The notes: generated from the letters alone by a model not told the origin. Shown: positions 6,336-14,329, counted from the stretch's first letter. The stretch: 14,897 bases of DNA from Clostridiales bacterium (GCA_009778415.1 WRJV01000313.1:1-14897); one strand, 5' to 3'. Numbers and translations are program-made.

Positions 6336-6965
6336 ATGCAAATGAATATCGGGGACATAGAAAAAAAATTGTCCGGAAGGGCGCCAGGGGTGATAGGCAA
6401 GCACAGCTGCTATTCGGTGCTTGTTCCCCTTGTCGAAAAAGACGGCGAACTGAACCTGCTGTTTGAAGTGCGCTCGTACGGTATGAAGAGGCAGCCGGGC
6501 GAAGTGTGTTTCCCGGGCGGGAAAATCGAAGCCGGCGAAACGGAAGAGCAGTGCGCCGTAAGGGAGACGATTGAAGAACTGGGTGTAGGGCGCGATGCCA
6601 TCAGGGTGATTGCGCAGCTGGACAGAGTCCATACTTACAGCAACTCCACCCTGTATTCATTTTTGGGCACAATAGAGTACGACGGATTGCTGCACGAAAA
6701 AATCAACCGCAAGGAGGTCGAATCCGTCTTCTACCTTCCGCTGTCTGAACTCCTTGAAAACGACCCATTTGTATACAAAATGGAGGTTTTGCCTGACGTG
6801 GGGGAAGATTTCCCATACGAGATGATCAATTTCTCAGAGGGTTACAACTGGAAAAAAGGCATAACAGAAGTGCCGATCTACAAGCTGGAAGGGAAGATTA
6901 TCTGGGGGTTGACGGCACGGATTTCCCACAATCTGGTCAAAATACTAAAGGGCGCCGACGGGTGA
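6336..6965 (+). CDS. Nudix hydrolase, CoA pyrophosphatase-like
   Basis: A 209-residue Nudix protein that should cleave a nucleoside diphosphate linked to another group. The Nudix box runs from G62 to V84 (GKIEAGE, then RETIEELGV) and matches Gx5Ex7REUxEExGU, except that Thr78 takes the hydrophobic U position. The preceding LLFEVRSYGMKRQPGEVCFPGG resembles the extra signature of CoA diphosphatases, in which an LLxxRS block leads into the Nudix box. CoA or an acyl-CoA is therefore the best substrate guess, not proven. The start lies 2 bases after the P-loop stop. I see no Shine-Dalgarno site in front, which suggests translational coupling; ATG at 6342 is an equally possible start. The last 21 bases overlap the convergent CYTH gene. 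Confidence 0.88.
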   Translation: MQMNIGDIEKKLSGRAPGVIGKHSCYSVLVPLVEKDGELNLLFEVRSYGMKRQPGEVCFPGGKIEAGETEEQCAVRETIEELGVGRDAIRVIAQLDRVHTYSNSTLYSFLGTIEYDGLLHEKINRKEVESVFYLPLSELLENDPFVYKMEVLPDVGEDFPYEMINFSEGYNWKKGITEVPIYKLEGKIIWGLTARISHNLVKILKGADG

Positions 6966-7619
6966 GGCAGCAGCTTGCGCCATGTCGGCAGGCGCCTTGC
7001 CCGACAGTACCAACCCCCTGAAGTATTTGCTCCGGCTTTCGGGAGTCAGCGAATAGCGCTTTGCAAGCTCGTTGCCGAGTTCGACCAGGCTTTCTTGGCT
7101 GCCTGAAAAGAGTTCAAGTTCGAGCTCGCATATCGGCAACGTCCCTGAATCCGCAACGATTTCGCCAACATCGATGGACACTTCAATTAAGCTCTCGCCT
7201 GTGTCAACCCGCAGCCTGCGCCTCAGAAACCCTACTTCCATAATGCTTGCAAGCTGCCTGCCTTCGATAAGGGCCATCATTTGCCGTCCGACTCCGCTCT
7301 CTTTGAAAATAGCCGAATCGGGCATGATCAAACAGGCTTCGCCGTCGATTGGCACGTTTATCTCTTCCCTGGTATGGAGGGCCCCTTCGCATTTGCCTGC
7401 CCACTTCAGCGCCGCAACGACCCGGGAACCCTCGAGGCGCACCCTGAAAGCTATGTCGCTTGCCGCGAGGACTCCATCGTCCGTATCGAAATATGCGGCT
7501 TTGAAGGGGAGTTTTTCCCTTGACCCGGCTTCTTCGATCTGAGCCAAGTGGGAATCACGCCAAATGTCTTCGGCGGTGTTTTTATCCGGAATTGCGTATT
7601 TTAGTTCTATTTCGACCAT
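6945..7619 (-). CDS. Stand-alone CYTH-domain triphosphatase
   Basis: A 224-residue protein of the triphosphate tunnel metalloenzyme superfamily, probably hydrolysing inorganic triphosphate or another triphosphate. The ExExK hallmark is at E3, E5 and K7. Basic residues that would line the tunnel follow in order: R59 and R61 (FRVRLEG), K72 (LKWAG), and the RRRLR block at 133-137. Acidic residues that would bind metal are in the ELELEL stretch (165-170), and a late Lys/Arg lies in SKYFRG. LHTREEINVP and PICELELELFSG closely resemble the CYTH half of E. coli YgiF, an inorganic triphosphatase, but the C-terminal CHAD domain is absent. I chose ATG at 7619 because it puts ExExK at the very N-terminus as in the family. 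A TTG at 7637 would add six residues, and neither start has a strong ribosome site. Thiamine triphosphatase or adenylate cyclase activity is possible but less likely. Confidence 0.88.
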   Translation of the reverse strand: MVEIELKYAIPDKNTAEDIWRDSHLAQIEEAGSREKLPFKAAYFDTDDGVLAASDIAFRVRLEGSRVVAALKWAGKCEGALHTREEINVPIDGEACLIMPDSAIFKESGVGRQMMALIEGRQLASIMEVGFLRRRLRVDTGESLIEVSIDVGEIVADSGTLPICELELELFSGSQESLVELGNELAKRYSLTPESRSKYFRGLVLSGKAPADMAQAAASPVGAL

Positions 7620-7671
7620 TTTACCACACTTTATCAACCAGATGGAAAGGCTTTACGGTTCATATTGTTTG

Positions 7672-7700
7672 ATTTTACCATCATTGTTGCTAAAAAACAA
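7672..7700 (-). promoter_or_regulatory. Extended -10 promoter for the CYTH gene
   Basis: On the minus strand TTGTTT (7700-7695), a 17-base spacer and TAAAAT (7677-7672), with TGG directly before the -10 box giving the TGn extension. The start would fall near 7665, about 45 bases before the ATG at 7619. Confidence 0.65.
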
Positions 7701-7719
7701 GTAGAAATCCACTTTATTA

Positions 7720-7748
7720 TTTACTTTTCAAGAAAAAAGGGATATAAT
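7720..7748 (+). promoter_or_regulatory. Sigma-A type promoter for the tig operon
   Basis: TTTACT (7720-7725), a 17-base spacer and a perfect TATAAT (7743-7748). Transcription should start near 7755. I see no CIRCE element or CtsR heptad repeat nearby, so heat-shock control of this Clp/Lon operon is not visible here. Confidence 0.65.
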
Positions 7749-7781
7749 GATATGCGTTATGTGTGCAATAACATCTGGGTT

Positions 7782-7797
7782 GCGGGCGACAGCCTGC
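7782..7797 (+). promoter_or_regulatory. GC-rich hairpin in the tig leader
   Basis: GCGGGC, loop GACA, then GCCTGC form a 6-bp RNA stem with one G-U pair. It ends 3 bases before the AGGAGG Shine-Dalgarno site, close enough to influence ribosome loading. Its 5' arm and the start of its loop are the same as in the V4R leader hairpin. Confidence 0.4.
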
Positions 7798-7800
7798 GTT

Positions 7801-7806
7801 AGGAGG
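7801..7806 (+). promoter_or_regulatory. Consensus ribosome binding site that fixes the tig start
   Basis: A perfect AGGAGG lies 9 bases before the ATG at 7816. The in-frame ATG at 7747 falls within the predicted -10 box, so the longer reading frame is not the real protein. Confidence 0.85.
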
Positions 7807-7815
7807 ATTTACTTA

Positions 7816-9099
7816 ATGAAGCCAACATTTATTTCCAAGGACAAGAACGAAGTGCGGTTTTCAATGGAGTTTTCAGGCGAAGAATTCGATGGTGCCATCA
7901 TCGGCGCATACAGGGCCAGCAAAAACAAGTACACGGTGCCTGGTTTCAGAAAGGGGAAAGCGCCAAGGAAGCTCATAGAGTCCCATTACGGGGAAGGGGT
8001 CTTCTTCGAGGACGCAATACAGCAGCTGCTTTCGAAAAGCTACCCGAATTCCCTCGACGAACTGGGGCTTGAGGCAGTCGCCCAGCCGAGGGTCGAGTTC
8101 AGCGACCTGAAGCAGGGGGAGGGGTTTACGGTCAGCGTCACTGTCGAGGTGTTTCCCGAATTTGACTTGCGGGACTACAAGAATGTTAGGATAAGCAGGG
8201 TGGAGGCAGAGGTTACGGACGAGGACGTAACCAGTGAGCTTGAGGCACTCCAAAAGAGGAACGCCAGGATAGTCGTCGTCGACAGGCCGGCCAAGGAAGG
8301 CGACATGGTGCTTGTCGATTACGAAGGGTACGTCGACGGGGAGCAATTTGAAGGCGGGACCGCAGAAAGGCAACCCTTGAAGCTCGGGTCTGGCACGTTC
8401 ATACCAGGTTTTGAAGAGCAGCTCGTAGGCGCAGCAGCCGGCGAGCAGCGCGATGTCAACGTCGTTTTCCCGGTTGACTACCATTCTGCGGACTTGGCGG
8501 GCCGGGAGGCTTTGTTCAAGTGCAAAGTCCATGAAATCAAGGAAGAGGAACTCCCTGAGCTGAACGACGATTTCGCTAAAGACGTGAGCGAGTACGACAC
8601 CATTGAAGAGCTGAAAGACGAAACCAGGGAAAAACTTGTCAAGTCGCGCAGCGTTTCAGCCGAGAACCAGATGAAGAATTCCGTTATTGAGGCAATTTAC
8701 AATTCCAACGACATAGAAATCCCAACAGCCATGATCGACGATGAAGTTTTGGACATGTTTGACGAGTTCAGCCAACAGCTCATGTACCAAGGGATGACGC
8801 TGGAGAAGTACTACGAGTACGCCGGCAAGGACGAGGACGCGCTCAGGGCAGAATTCTGGGATGACGCCAAGAAGAGGGTCAAGACAAGGGTCCTGATGCT
8901 TGAGGTTGCGAAAAAGGAAAATATTGAAGTGCCGCAGGAAGAGATTGAATCCGAATTGAGCCGGATAGCTACGCAGTACAAGATAAGCCCGGACAAAATC
9001 AGGGAAATGGTTGACAGTGGCAAAGCCGATTTTATTGAAAAGGACATAAAGATGAAAAAAGCGGTGGAGTTCGTTTTCGAAAATGCAGACATCGAATAG
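7816..9099 (+). CDS. tig: Trigger factor, ribosome-bound chaperone
   Basis: A 427-residue chaperone that binds the ribosome near the exit tunnel and shields nascent chains; it also has peptidyl-prolyl isomerase activity. The ribosome-docking signature GFRKGKAP is at 43-50. A FKBP-type isomerase domain occupies roughly 150-245 (DYEGYVDGEQFEGG, then IPGFEEQLVG). The rest is the helical C-terminal arm that forms the substrate cradle. The length is normal for the family. The start follows a perfect AGGAGG. It is the first gene of the run tig-clpP-clpX-lon, an order seen in many bacteria that places folding beside degradation of failed products. Confidence 0.97.
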   Translation: MKPTFISKDKNEVRFSMEFSGEEFDGAIIGAYRASKNKYTVPGFRKGKAPRKLIESHYGEGVFFEDAIQQLLSKSYPNSLDELGLEAVAQPRVEFSDLKQGEGFTVSVTVEVFPEFDLRDYKNVRISRVEAEVTDEDVTSELEALQKRNARIVVVDRPAKEGDMVLVDYEGYVDGEQFEGGTAERQPLKLGSGTFIPGFEEQLVGAAAGEQRDVNVVFPVDYHSADLAGREALFKCKVHEIKEEELPELNDDFAKDVSEYDTIEELKDETREKLVKSRSVSAENQMKNSVIEAIYNSNDIEIPTAMIDDEVLDMFDEFSQQLMYQGMTLEKYYEYAGKDEDALRAEFWDDAKKRVKTRVLMLEVAKKENIEVPQEEIESELSRIATQYKISPDKIREMVDSGKADFIEKDIKMKKAVEFVFENADIE

Positions 9100-9135
9100 C
9101 ATTTTAAAAACCAGTGAAAGGGGTATATATAAAAA

Positions 9136-9720
9136 ATGACGTTGATACCATACGTTATCGAACAGACCTCAAGGGGTGAGCGTTCATACGACATATATTC
9201 GAGGCTCCTTAAGGACAGGATTATTTTTTTGGGAGAAGCGGTTGACGAGCACAACGCGAGCCTGATCGTAGCGCAGCTGCTCTTCTTGGAAGCAGAAGAC
9301 ACCGACAAGGACATATGCCTGTACATCAACAGCCCGGGGGGTTCCGTAACCGCCGGCCTTGCGATATACGACACGATGCAGTTCGTCAAGCCGGACGTGT
9401 CGACTTTGTGCATCGGGATGGCGGCCAGCATGGGTTCGCTTCTGCTTGCCGCAGGGACCAAAGGCAAGAGGTTTGCGCTGCCGAACGCCGAGATCATGAT
9501 CCATCAGCCATTGGGCGGCGTGTCGGGGCAAGCCGAGGACATCCGCATCCATGCCGAGCACATCGTCCAAACGAGAAGCAAGCTCAACAGGATACTGAGC
9601 GGCATAACGGGGCGCGATCTTGCAACGATAGAAAAAGACACCGACAGGGACAACTTCCTGAGCGCCGACGAAGCCGTCCGCTATGGGATAATCGACAAAG
9701 TTTTTTATACCAGGGGGTAA
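9136..9720 (+). CDS. clpP: ATP-dependent Clp protease proteolytic subunit
   Basis: A 194-residue serine peptidase subunit that forms the two-ring, fourteen-subunit ClpP chamber and works with ClpX, encoded next door. The catalytic triad is complete: S98 in GMAASMG, H123 in MIHQP and D172 in TDRDNF. The oxyanion-region glycines are in SPGGSV (66-71). N-terminal residues such as IPYVIEQTSRGER match the axial loop and the usual processing region. The Shine-Dalgarno region AAAGGGG (9117-9123) is 12 bases from the ATG, a little far. The gap from tig is 36 bases and I see no promoter in it. No motif departs from the family. Confidence 0.97.
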   Translation: MTLIPYVIEQTSRGERSYDIYSRLLKDRIIFLGEAVDEHNASLIVAQLLFLEAEDTDKDICLYINSPGGSVTAGLAIYDTMQFVKPDVSTLCIGMAASMGSLLLAAGTKGKRFALPNAEIMIHQPLGGVSGQAEDIRIHAEHIVQTRSKLNRILSGITGRDLATIEKDTDRDNFLSADEAVRYGIIDKVFYTRG

Positions 9721-9723
9721 TTA

Positions 9724-11001
9724 ATGTCTAAATACGATATCAGCAAACAGCTAAAATGCTCATTTTGCAGCAAGCCTCAGGAACAGGTCAGAAGGCTCAT
9801 CGCCGGACCTGGCGTCTATATATGCGATGAATGCATAGAGCTCTGCCAAGACATAATTTCTGAGGAATTTGCAGGAATGGACGAAGTGATGGCTCAGAGC
9901 AAATACGACTTGCCAAAGCCAGCGGAGATCGCCAAGATCTTGTCAGACTACGTAATAGGGCAGGACCCGGCGAAAAAAGCGCTGGCAGTGGCCGTGTACA
10001 ACCACTACAAAAGGATCAACAGCGCGGACAAGGCCGGCAACGACGAAGTCGAGCTTCAAAAGAGCAACATAGTTATGATTGGGCCCACAGGATCCGGCAA
10101 AACGCTGCTTGCGCAGACGCTTGCCAAGATTTTGAACGTGCCTTTTGCCATCGCTGACGCAACAGCGCTCACAGAAGCGGGGTATGTCGGCGAGGATGTT
10201 GAAAACATCCTGCTCAAGCTGATACAGGCTGCCGACTACGACATTGAAAAAGCCCAAAAAGGCATAATATACGTGGATGAAATAGACAAGATAGCAAGGA
10301 AATCAGAGAACGTGTCGATCACGCGGGACGTTAGCGGAGAAGGCGTGCAGCAGGCGCTCCTCAAAATACTGGAAGGGACGGTTGCCAGCGTCCCCCCGCA
10401 AGGCGGAAGGAAACACCCGCACCAGGACTTCATACAGTTTGACACGACAAACGTCCTGTTCATCTGCGGCGGGGCTTTCGACGGAATGGACAAGGTCATT
10501 CAGAGGAGGCTGGGCGAGAAAGTCATTGGCTTCAATTCCGACATGAAGCTCAACAAGATTGAAATCTCAGACATCTTAAAGCTCATCCAGCCGGAGGACT
10601 TGCTGAAGTACGGGCTGATACCGGAGTTCATCGGAAGGCTGCCGGTAGTCGTAACCCTTGAGGAGCTGTCAAAGGCGGCGCTGATCCAGATAATCACCGA
10701 GCCAAAAAACGCGCTGATCAAACAGTACAAGAAGCTGTTTTCGATGGACGACGTGGAGCTTGTGGTTGAGGAAGACGCCGTGGTGAGGATTGCTGAAAAA
10801 GCGCTGGAGAGGAAAACCGGTGCGCGGGGGCTGCGCAGCATCATGGAAAAAACCATGACAGACATAATGTTCGAGATCCCATCAAGGAACGACGTCAAAA
10901 AATGCATTGTCACAAAAGGTACCATAGACAATGAAATGATGCCGACGCTGGTGCTCGTTGAGCCGAAGCGGGATAAGAAGCACGAGGAAACTGCCTCGTA
11001 A
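9724..11001 (+). CDS. clpX: ClpX, unfoldase of the ClpXP protease
   Basis: A 425-residue AAA+ unfoldase that recognises tagged proteins, unfolds them and feeds them to ClpP. The N-terminal zinc-binding domain has C12, C15, C34 and C37. Walker A is GPTGSGKT at 120-127 and Walker B is IIYVDEID at 181-188. The pore-1 loop GYVG is at 153-156 and the RKH loop at 229-231. The IGF tripeptide that docks into ClpP is at 268-270, so pairing with the neighbouring ClpP is expected. The start lies 3 bases after the clpP stop, with AGGGGG in the clpP tail as ribosome site, implying coupled synthesis. Confidence 0.97.
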   Translation: MSKYDISKQLKCSFCSKPQEQVRRLIAGPGVYICDECIELCQDIISEEFAGMDEVMAQSKYDLPKPAEIAKILSDYVIGQDPAKKALAVAVYNHYKRINSADKAGNDEVELQKSNIVMIGPTGSGKTLLAQTLAKILNVPFAIADATALTEAGYVGEDVENILLKLIQAADYDIEKAQKGIIYVDEIDKIARKSENVSITRDVSGEGVQQALLKILEGTVASVPPQGGRKHPHQDFIQFDTTNVLFICGGAFDGMDKVIQRRLGEKVIGFNSDMKLNKIEISDILKLIQPEDLLKYGLIPEFIGRLPVVVTLEELSKAALIQIITEPKNALIKQYKKLFSMDDVELVVEEDAVVRIAEKALERKTGARGLRSIMEKTMTDIMFEIPSRNDVKKCIVTKGTIDNEMMPTLVLVEPKRDKKHEETAS

Positions 11002-11013
11002 GGGAGAGGGTTC

Positions 11014-13383
11014 ATGAAAGAAAAAATAAATATTGACGGGGTGGAGCCGAGCGACATTGCATATGGGTCGAATTCATTGATAATACCGCTTATACCGCTT
11101 AGAGGGATGGTCATATTTCCCAATATGGTGCTGCATTTCGACATAGGCAGGGAGAAATCGATCAACGCCCTCGAAAAGGCCATGATTGTCAACCAGCATA
11201 TTTTCCTCGTTACCCAGCGGGACGAGAATACGGAGCTGCCCACGCCCGACGACTTCTATTCGATAGGCACGGTTGCCAAGATAAAGCAGATGCTGAAGCT
11301 GCCCGGAGACTCGATAAGAGTGCTTGTCGAGGGCATATGCCGGGGGCGCATCGAGGCGATCATACAGGAAGTGCCGTTTTTCAAGTGCATGATAAGCAAG
11401 ATCGAGGACGAAGAGATGGCAGTGCTGAGCGCCCATACAACGGCGCTGATGCGCTCTGTCGTTTCAAATTTTGACGAATACCTATCCATGTCGCCAAAGG
11501 GCCCGAAAGAGGTATTCCAGTCCATTGCGCTGATCGCCCAGCCGGGAAGGCTGTCTGACATAATCACGTCGCACCTGGACATCAAAATTGAAGACAAGCA
11601 GGGCGTCATTGAGACGATCGACACTGACGAGAGGCTGGAGAAAGTAAACCGGATCATAACCGACGAAATCGAGATACTGCATATTGAACAGGACATCAAC
11701 GTCAAGGTCAAGACCCGCATCAACAAAAATCAGCGGGAGTACTATCTGAGGGAACAGATGAGGACCATTGCCGAGGAGCTTGGCCAAGACGAGGACATAA
11801 GCGATGAGATAGACGGATGGCTTAAGCGCCTGAAACAGCTAAAAATGTCAAAAAAGACAGCAGCCAAGGTCGAAAAGGAGATAAAAAGGCTGTCCAAGAT
11901 GATGCCAAACTCTGCTGAGGGCACGGTTATCAGGACGTACATCGAGACCATCATGGCATTGCCTTGGAACAAAGCCAGGAAAGAGAACATCGACCTAAAG
12001 AAAGCAGAAGAGATTTTAAACGAAGACCACTACGGCCTTGAGAAGGTGAAAGAGAGGGTACTCGAATACCTTGCGGTCGTTAAGCTGTCAAAGTCGCTGA
12101 AGGGGCCCATACTTTGCCTGGTAGGGCCACCGGGGACAGGCAAGACTTCAGTGGCCCGGTCGGTTGCCCGCGCCATAAACAGGGATTTTGTGCGCATGTC
12201 GCTTGGCGGCGTAAGGGACGAAGCCGAGATAAGGGGCCACAGGAGGACGTATATCGGGGCAATCCCAGGGCGGGTAATATCCTGCATCAAGGACATAGGG
12301 ACCAACAACCCGGTGTTCTTGTTCGACGAGGTCGACAAAATCGGGGCGGACTTCAAAGGCGACCCGGCGTCAGCCCTTTTGGAAGTCCTGGACCCGGAAC
12401 AGAACAAAGAATTTACGGACCACTACCTTGAAATACCGTTTGACCTTTCGCGGGTCATGTTCATCACTACTGCCAACACCACGGACACCATACCGCGCCC
12501 GCTACTGGACCGTATGGAAGTGATACGGATATCCGGGTACACCGAAGAAGAAAAAGTCAATATTGCGCAAAAATACCTGATACCAAAAAAAGTCAAGGAA
12601 CATGGTTTGCACGATGAAAACGTGGAATTTTCAGAAAACGCCATACGGGACATCGTCAACTACTATACGCGGGAGTCGGGCGTAAGGAACCTTGAGAGGG
12701 AAATCGCGAACATCTGCCGCAAGGTAGCGAGGAAGATAGTGACGGACGAGAAGGACTGCGCGTACAAAATCGGGTCCAAGTCGGTCGAGAGCTATCTGGG
12801 GAAGAAAAAATACCGGTACGACAAGGTGCAGGACGAATCAGAGGTCGGAGTCACGACAGGCCTTGCGTGGACGTCCGTCGGAGGCGACACTTTGTCGATA
12901 GAGACTACCGCCGTACCGGGGACGGGAAAGCTCGTCCTGACAGGGCAGCTCGGCGAAGTGATGCAGGAATCGGCAAAGGCGGGCATCAGTTACGTGAGGT
13001 CTGTGGCCAGCAAGCACGGGATCGACGGGGAGTTTTACAAGAACCTCGACCTCCACATCCATGTGCCGGAAGGGGCTACGCCAAAAGACGGGCCGTCGGC
13101 AGGGGTCACCATGTGCGCGGCGATACTGTCAGCCTTGACCAACGTGCCTGCCCGAAAAGACGTTGCAATGACCGGCGAGATAACGCTCAGGGGCAAAGTG
13201 CTCCCGGTCGGAGGGATCAAGGAAAAGGTGCTCGCAGCTCACAGGGCGGGGATCAGGAAGGTGCTCTTGCCGTCGGAAAACGAGCCGGATTTGGACGACA
13301 TCCCGGCGAACGTCAAAAAGAAGATAGAATTTATACTGATCAATGACATAGATCAGGCTGTCGAGCAAGTTTTCGTAAGGTGA
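11014..13383 (+). CDS. lon: ATP-dependent protease Lon, LonA type
   Basis: A 789-residue homo-oligomeric protease that removes damaged and short-lived regulatory proteins. The N-terminal substrate-binding domain starts at PLIPLRGMVIFPNMV. The AAA+ module has Walker A GPPGTGKT (371-378) and a Walker B region in NNPVFLFDEVDKIG. The C-terminal peptidase domain has the Ser-Lys dyad S695 (in PKDGPSAG) and K738 (in GGIKEKVL), with the 43-residue spacing found in E. coli Lon. The length is typical and there are no membrane segments, so this is LonA rather than LonB. GGGAGAGGG sits just before the ATG, and clpX ends 12 bases upstream. Confidence 0.97.
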   Translation: MKEKINIDGVEPSDIAYGSNSLIIPLIPLRGMVIFPNMVLHFDIGREKSINALEKAMIVNQHIFLVTQRDENTELPTPDDFYSIGTVAKIKQMLKLPGDSIRVLVEGICRGRIEAIIQEVPFFKCMISKIEDEEMAVLSAHTTALMRSVVSNFDEYLSMSPKGPKEVFQSIALIAQPGRLSDIITSHLDIKIEDKQGVIETIDTDERLEKVNRIITDEIEILHIEQDINVKVKTRINKNQREYYLREQMRTIAEELGQDEDISDEIDGWLKRLKQLKMSKKTAAKVEKEIKRLSKMMPNSAEGTVIRTYIETIMALPWNKARKENIDLKKAEEILNEDHYGLEKVKERVLEYLAVVKLSKSLKGPILCLVGPPGTGKTSVARSVARAINRDFVRMSLGGVRDEAEIRGHRRTYIGAIPGRVISCIKDIGTNNPVFLFDEVDKIGADFKGDPASALLEVLDPEQNKEFTDHYLEIPFDLSRVMFITTANTTDTIPRPLLDRMEVIRISGYTEEEKVNIAQKYLIPKKVKEHGLHDENVEFSENAIRDIVNYYTRESGVRNLEREIANICRKVARKIVTDEKDCAYKIGSKSVESYLGKKKYRYDKVQDESEVGVTTGLAWTSVGGDTLSIETTAVPGTGKLVLTGQLGEVMQESAKAGISYVRSVASKHGIDGEFYKNLDLHIHVPEGATPKDGPSAGVTMCAAILSALTNVPARKDVAMTGEITLRGKVLPVGGIKEKVLAAHRAGIRKVLLPSENEPDLDDIPANVKKKIEFILINDIDQAVEQVFVR

Positions 13384-13410
13384 AGCCGTTTTTTAAGCAG
13401 AAAGCAACAG

Positions 13411-14013
13411 ATGGTCATAAAAAAAGCTGAACTGGCCGCAGTAGCCGTAAAAACTGAACAGTACCCCGAGGACAATTTGCCGGAGATAGCGTTTGCAGGG
13501 CGCTCGAACGTGGGGAAGTCGTCTTTGCTCAACCTGCTGGTGAACAGGAGGGGCCTCGCCAGGGTCAGCGGCAGCCCAGGGAAGACGCGCACGATTAATT
13601 TTTACGACATCAACGGCGAATTCAGGATAGTCGATTTGCCGGGGTACGGATACGCCAAGGTGTCCAAAGAGGAGGCTGGCAAGTGGGGCGGCATGGTTGA
13701 AGCGTATCTGCAGGGCCGAAAAGGGCTGATCAAGGTCGTGCAGCTCGTCGACATCAGGCATGCCCCGTCAAAACAGGATGTTCAGATGTACGACTACCTG
13801 AAATACTACAAGCTTGACGGTTTGGTCGCCGCTACGAAAGCAGACAAAGTTTCGGCAAGCGAGTTGAAAAAAAGCTTGCTCGTCATACGGAAAACCCTCG
13901 GCATGTCTGCTGAAAGCAGAATAATCCCGGTTTCGGCTTTGAAAAAAACCGGGTGCGAAGATTTACTGTTGGAAATAGGTTTGCTAATTGAAAAGCAACA
14001 TAAAGGAGTATAG
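13411..14013 (+). CDS. ysxC: Ribosome-assembly GTPase YsxC/EngB
   Basis: A 200-residue GTPase of the YihA/YsxC family, needed in many bacteria for late assembly of the large ribosomal subunit. The G motifs are complete: G1 GRSNVGKS (30-37), a G2 region in KTRTINFY (58-65), G3 DLPG (75-78), G4 TKAD (142-145) and G5 VSALKK (174-179). The length matches the family. The ATG at 13411 fits the usual N-terminus, but the upstream sequence offers only a weak ribosome site, so some coupling to lon (27 bases upstream) is likely. Linkage of lon to ysxC is also known in Bacillus. Confidence 0.95.
   Translation: MVIKKAELAAVAVKTEQYPEDNLPEIAFAGRSNVGKSSLLNLLVNRRGLARVSGSPGKTRTINFYDINGEFRIVDLPGYGYAKVSKEEAGKWGGMVEAYLQGRKGLIKVVQLVDIRHAPSKQDVQMYDYLKYYKLDGLVAATKADKVSASELKKSLLVIRKTLGMSAESRIIPVSALKKTGCEDLLLEIGLLIEKQHKGV
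14002..14009 (+). promoter_or_regulatory. Ribosome binding site for the small membrane protein
   Basis: AAAGGAGT inside the last codons of ysxC, 5 bases before the ATG at 14015. It selects a 103-residue product over the longer frame that starts at 13988 inside ysxC. Confidence 0.75.
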
Positions 14014-14014
14014 G

Positions 14015-14326
14015 ATGCGGTTTTTAATGTTGGCTCTCCTGGGAAGGAGGATAAAAGCCATACCATACATGCTGCGCGACAAGTCGGTGCCCATAGGGAA
14101 AAAGGCTCTAATCGCCCTCGGCGTAGGGTTTCTGTTCCTGCCGGTCCCAATCCTGCCCCAAGTGCTTTTCCCGTTCGTAATGCTTTTGATAATATGGTAC
14201 CTCAGAAACGAGCTGGACAAGTACTGGATAGGCGAAAAGCAGCAAGACTTTTCTAGAAAGTTCAGGAACAAGACGGTGATACACGGCGTAGATTACGAAA
14301 TAAAAGACCAGAAAGACGAGAAATAA
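14015..14326 (+). CDS. Small membrane protein, possibly DUF1232-related
   Basis: A 103-residue protein. A basic N-terminal segment is followed by a long hydrophobic stretch (about 33-65) broken by prolines (FLPVPILPQ), which suggests a membrane hairpin or one to two membrane passes. A charged, probably cytoplasmic tail ends in DQKDEK. The order of features (a Tyr-x-Leu-Arg-Asp block, VPIGKKALIALG, FLPVPILP) resembles YkvA/DUF1232 proteins, but the Asp residues of their typical PIDLIPD motif are missing, so this is a distant or degenerate member at best. A strong ribosome site precedes the ATG, and the gene begins 1 base after ysxC and ends 3 bases before hpt. The function is unknown. Confidence 0.75.
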   Translation: MRFLMLALLGRRIKAIPYMLRDKSVPIGKKALIALGVGFLFLPVPILPQVLFPFVMLLIIWYLRNELDKYWIGEKQQDFSRKFRNKTVIHGVDYEIKDQKDEK

Positions 14327-14329
14327 GGC

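Noticed and set aside
7752..7802. A 16-codon leader ORF before tig whose stop overlaps the Shine-Dalgarno site
   Set aside because: Its ATG falls at or before the predicted transcription start and has no ribosome site. A mapped start upstream of 7752 would reopen the idea.
7747..7815. Longer trigger factor starting at the ATG at 7747
   Set aside because: That ATG sits in the predicted -10 box; the perfect AGGAGG at 7801 and the usual N-terminus select 7816.
7873..8532. Minus-strand open frame (219 codons) inside tig
   Set aside because: Opposes the conserved trigger factor core and resembles no known protein.
8811..9497. Minus-strand open frame (228 codons) across tig and clpP
   Set aside because: Ser-rich antisense translation spanning two certain genes.
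10500..11243. Minus-strand open frame (247 codons) across clpX and lon
   Set aside because: Ser/Phe-rich antisense translation over conserved ClpX and Lon domains.
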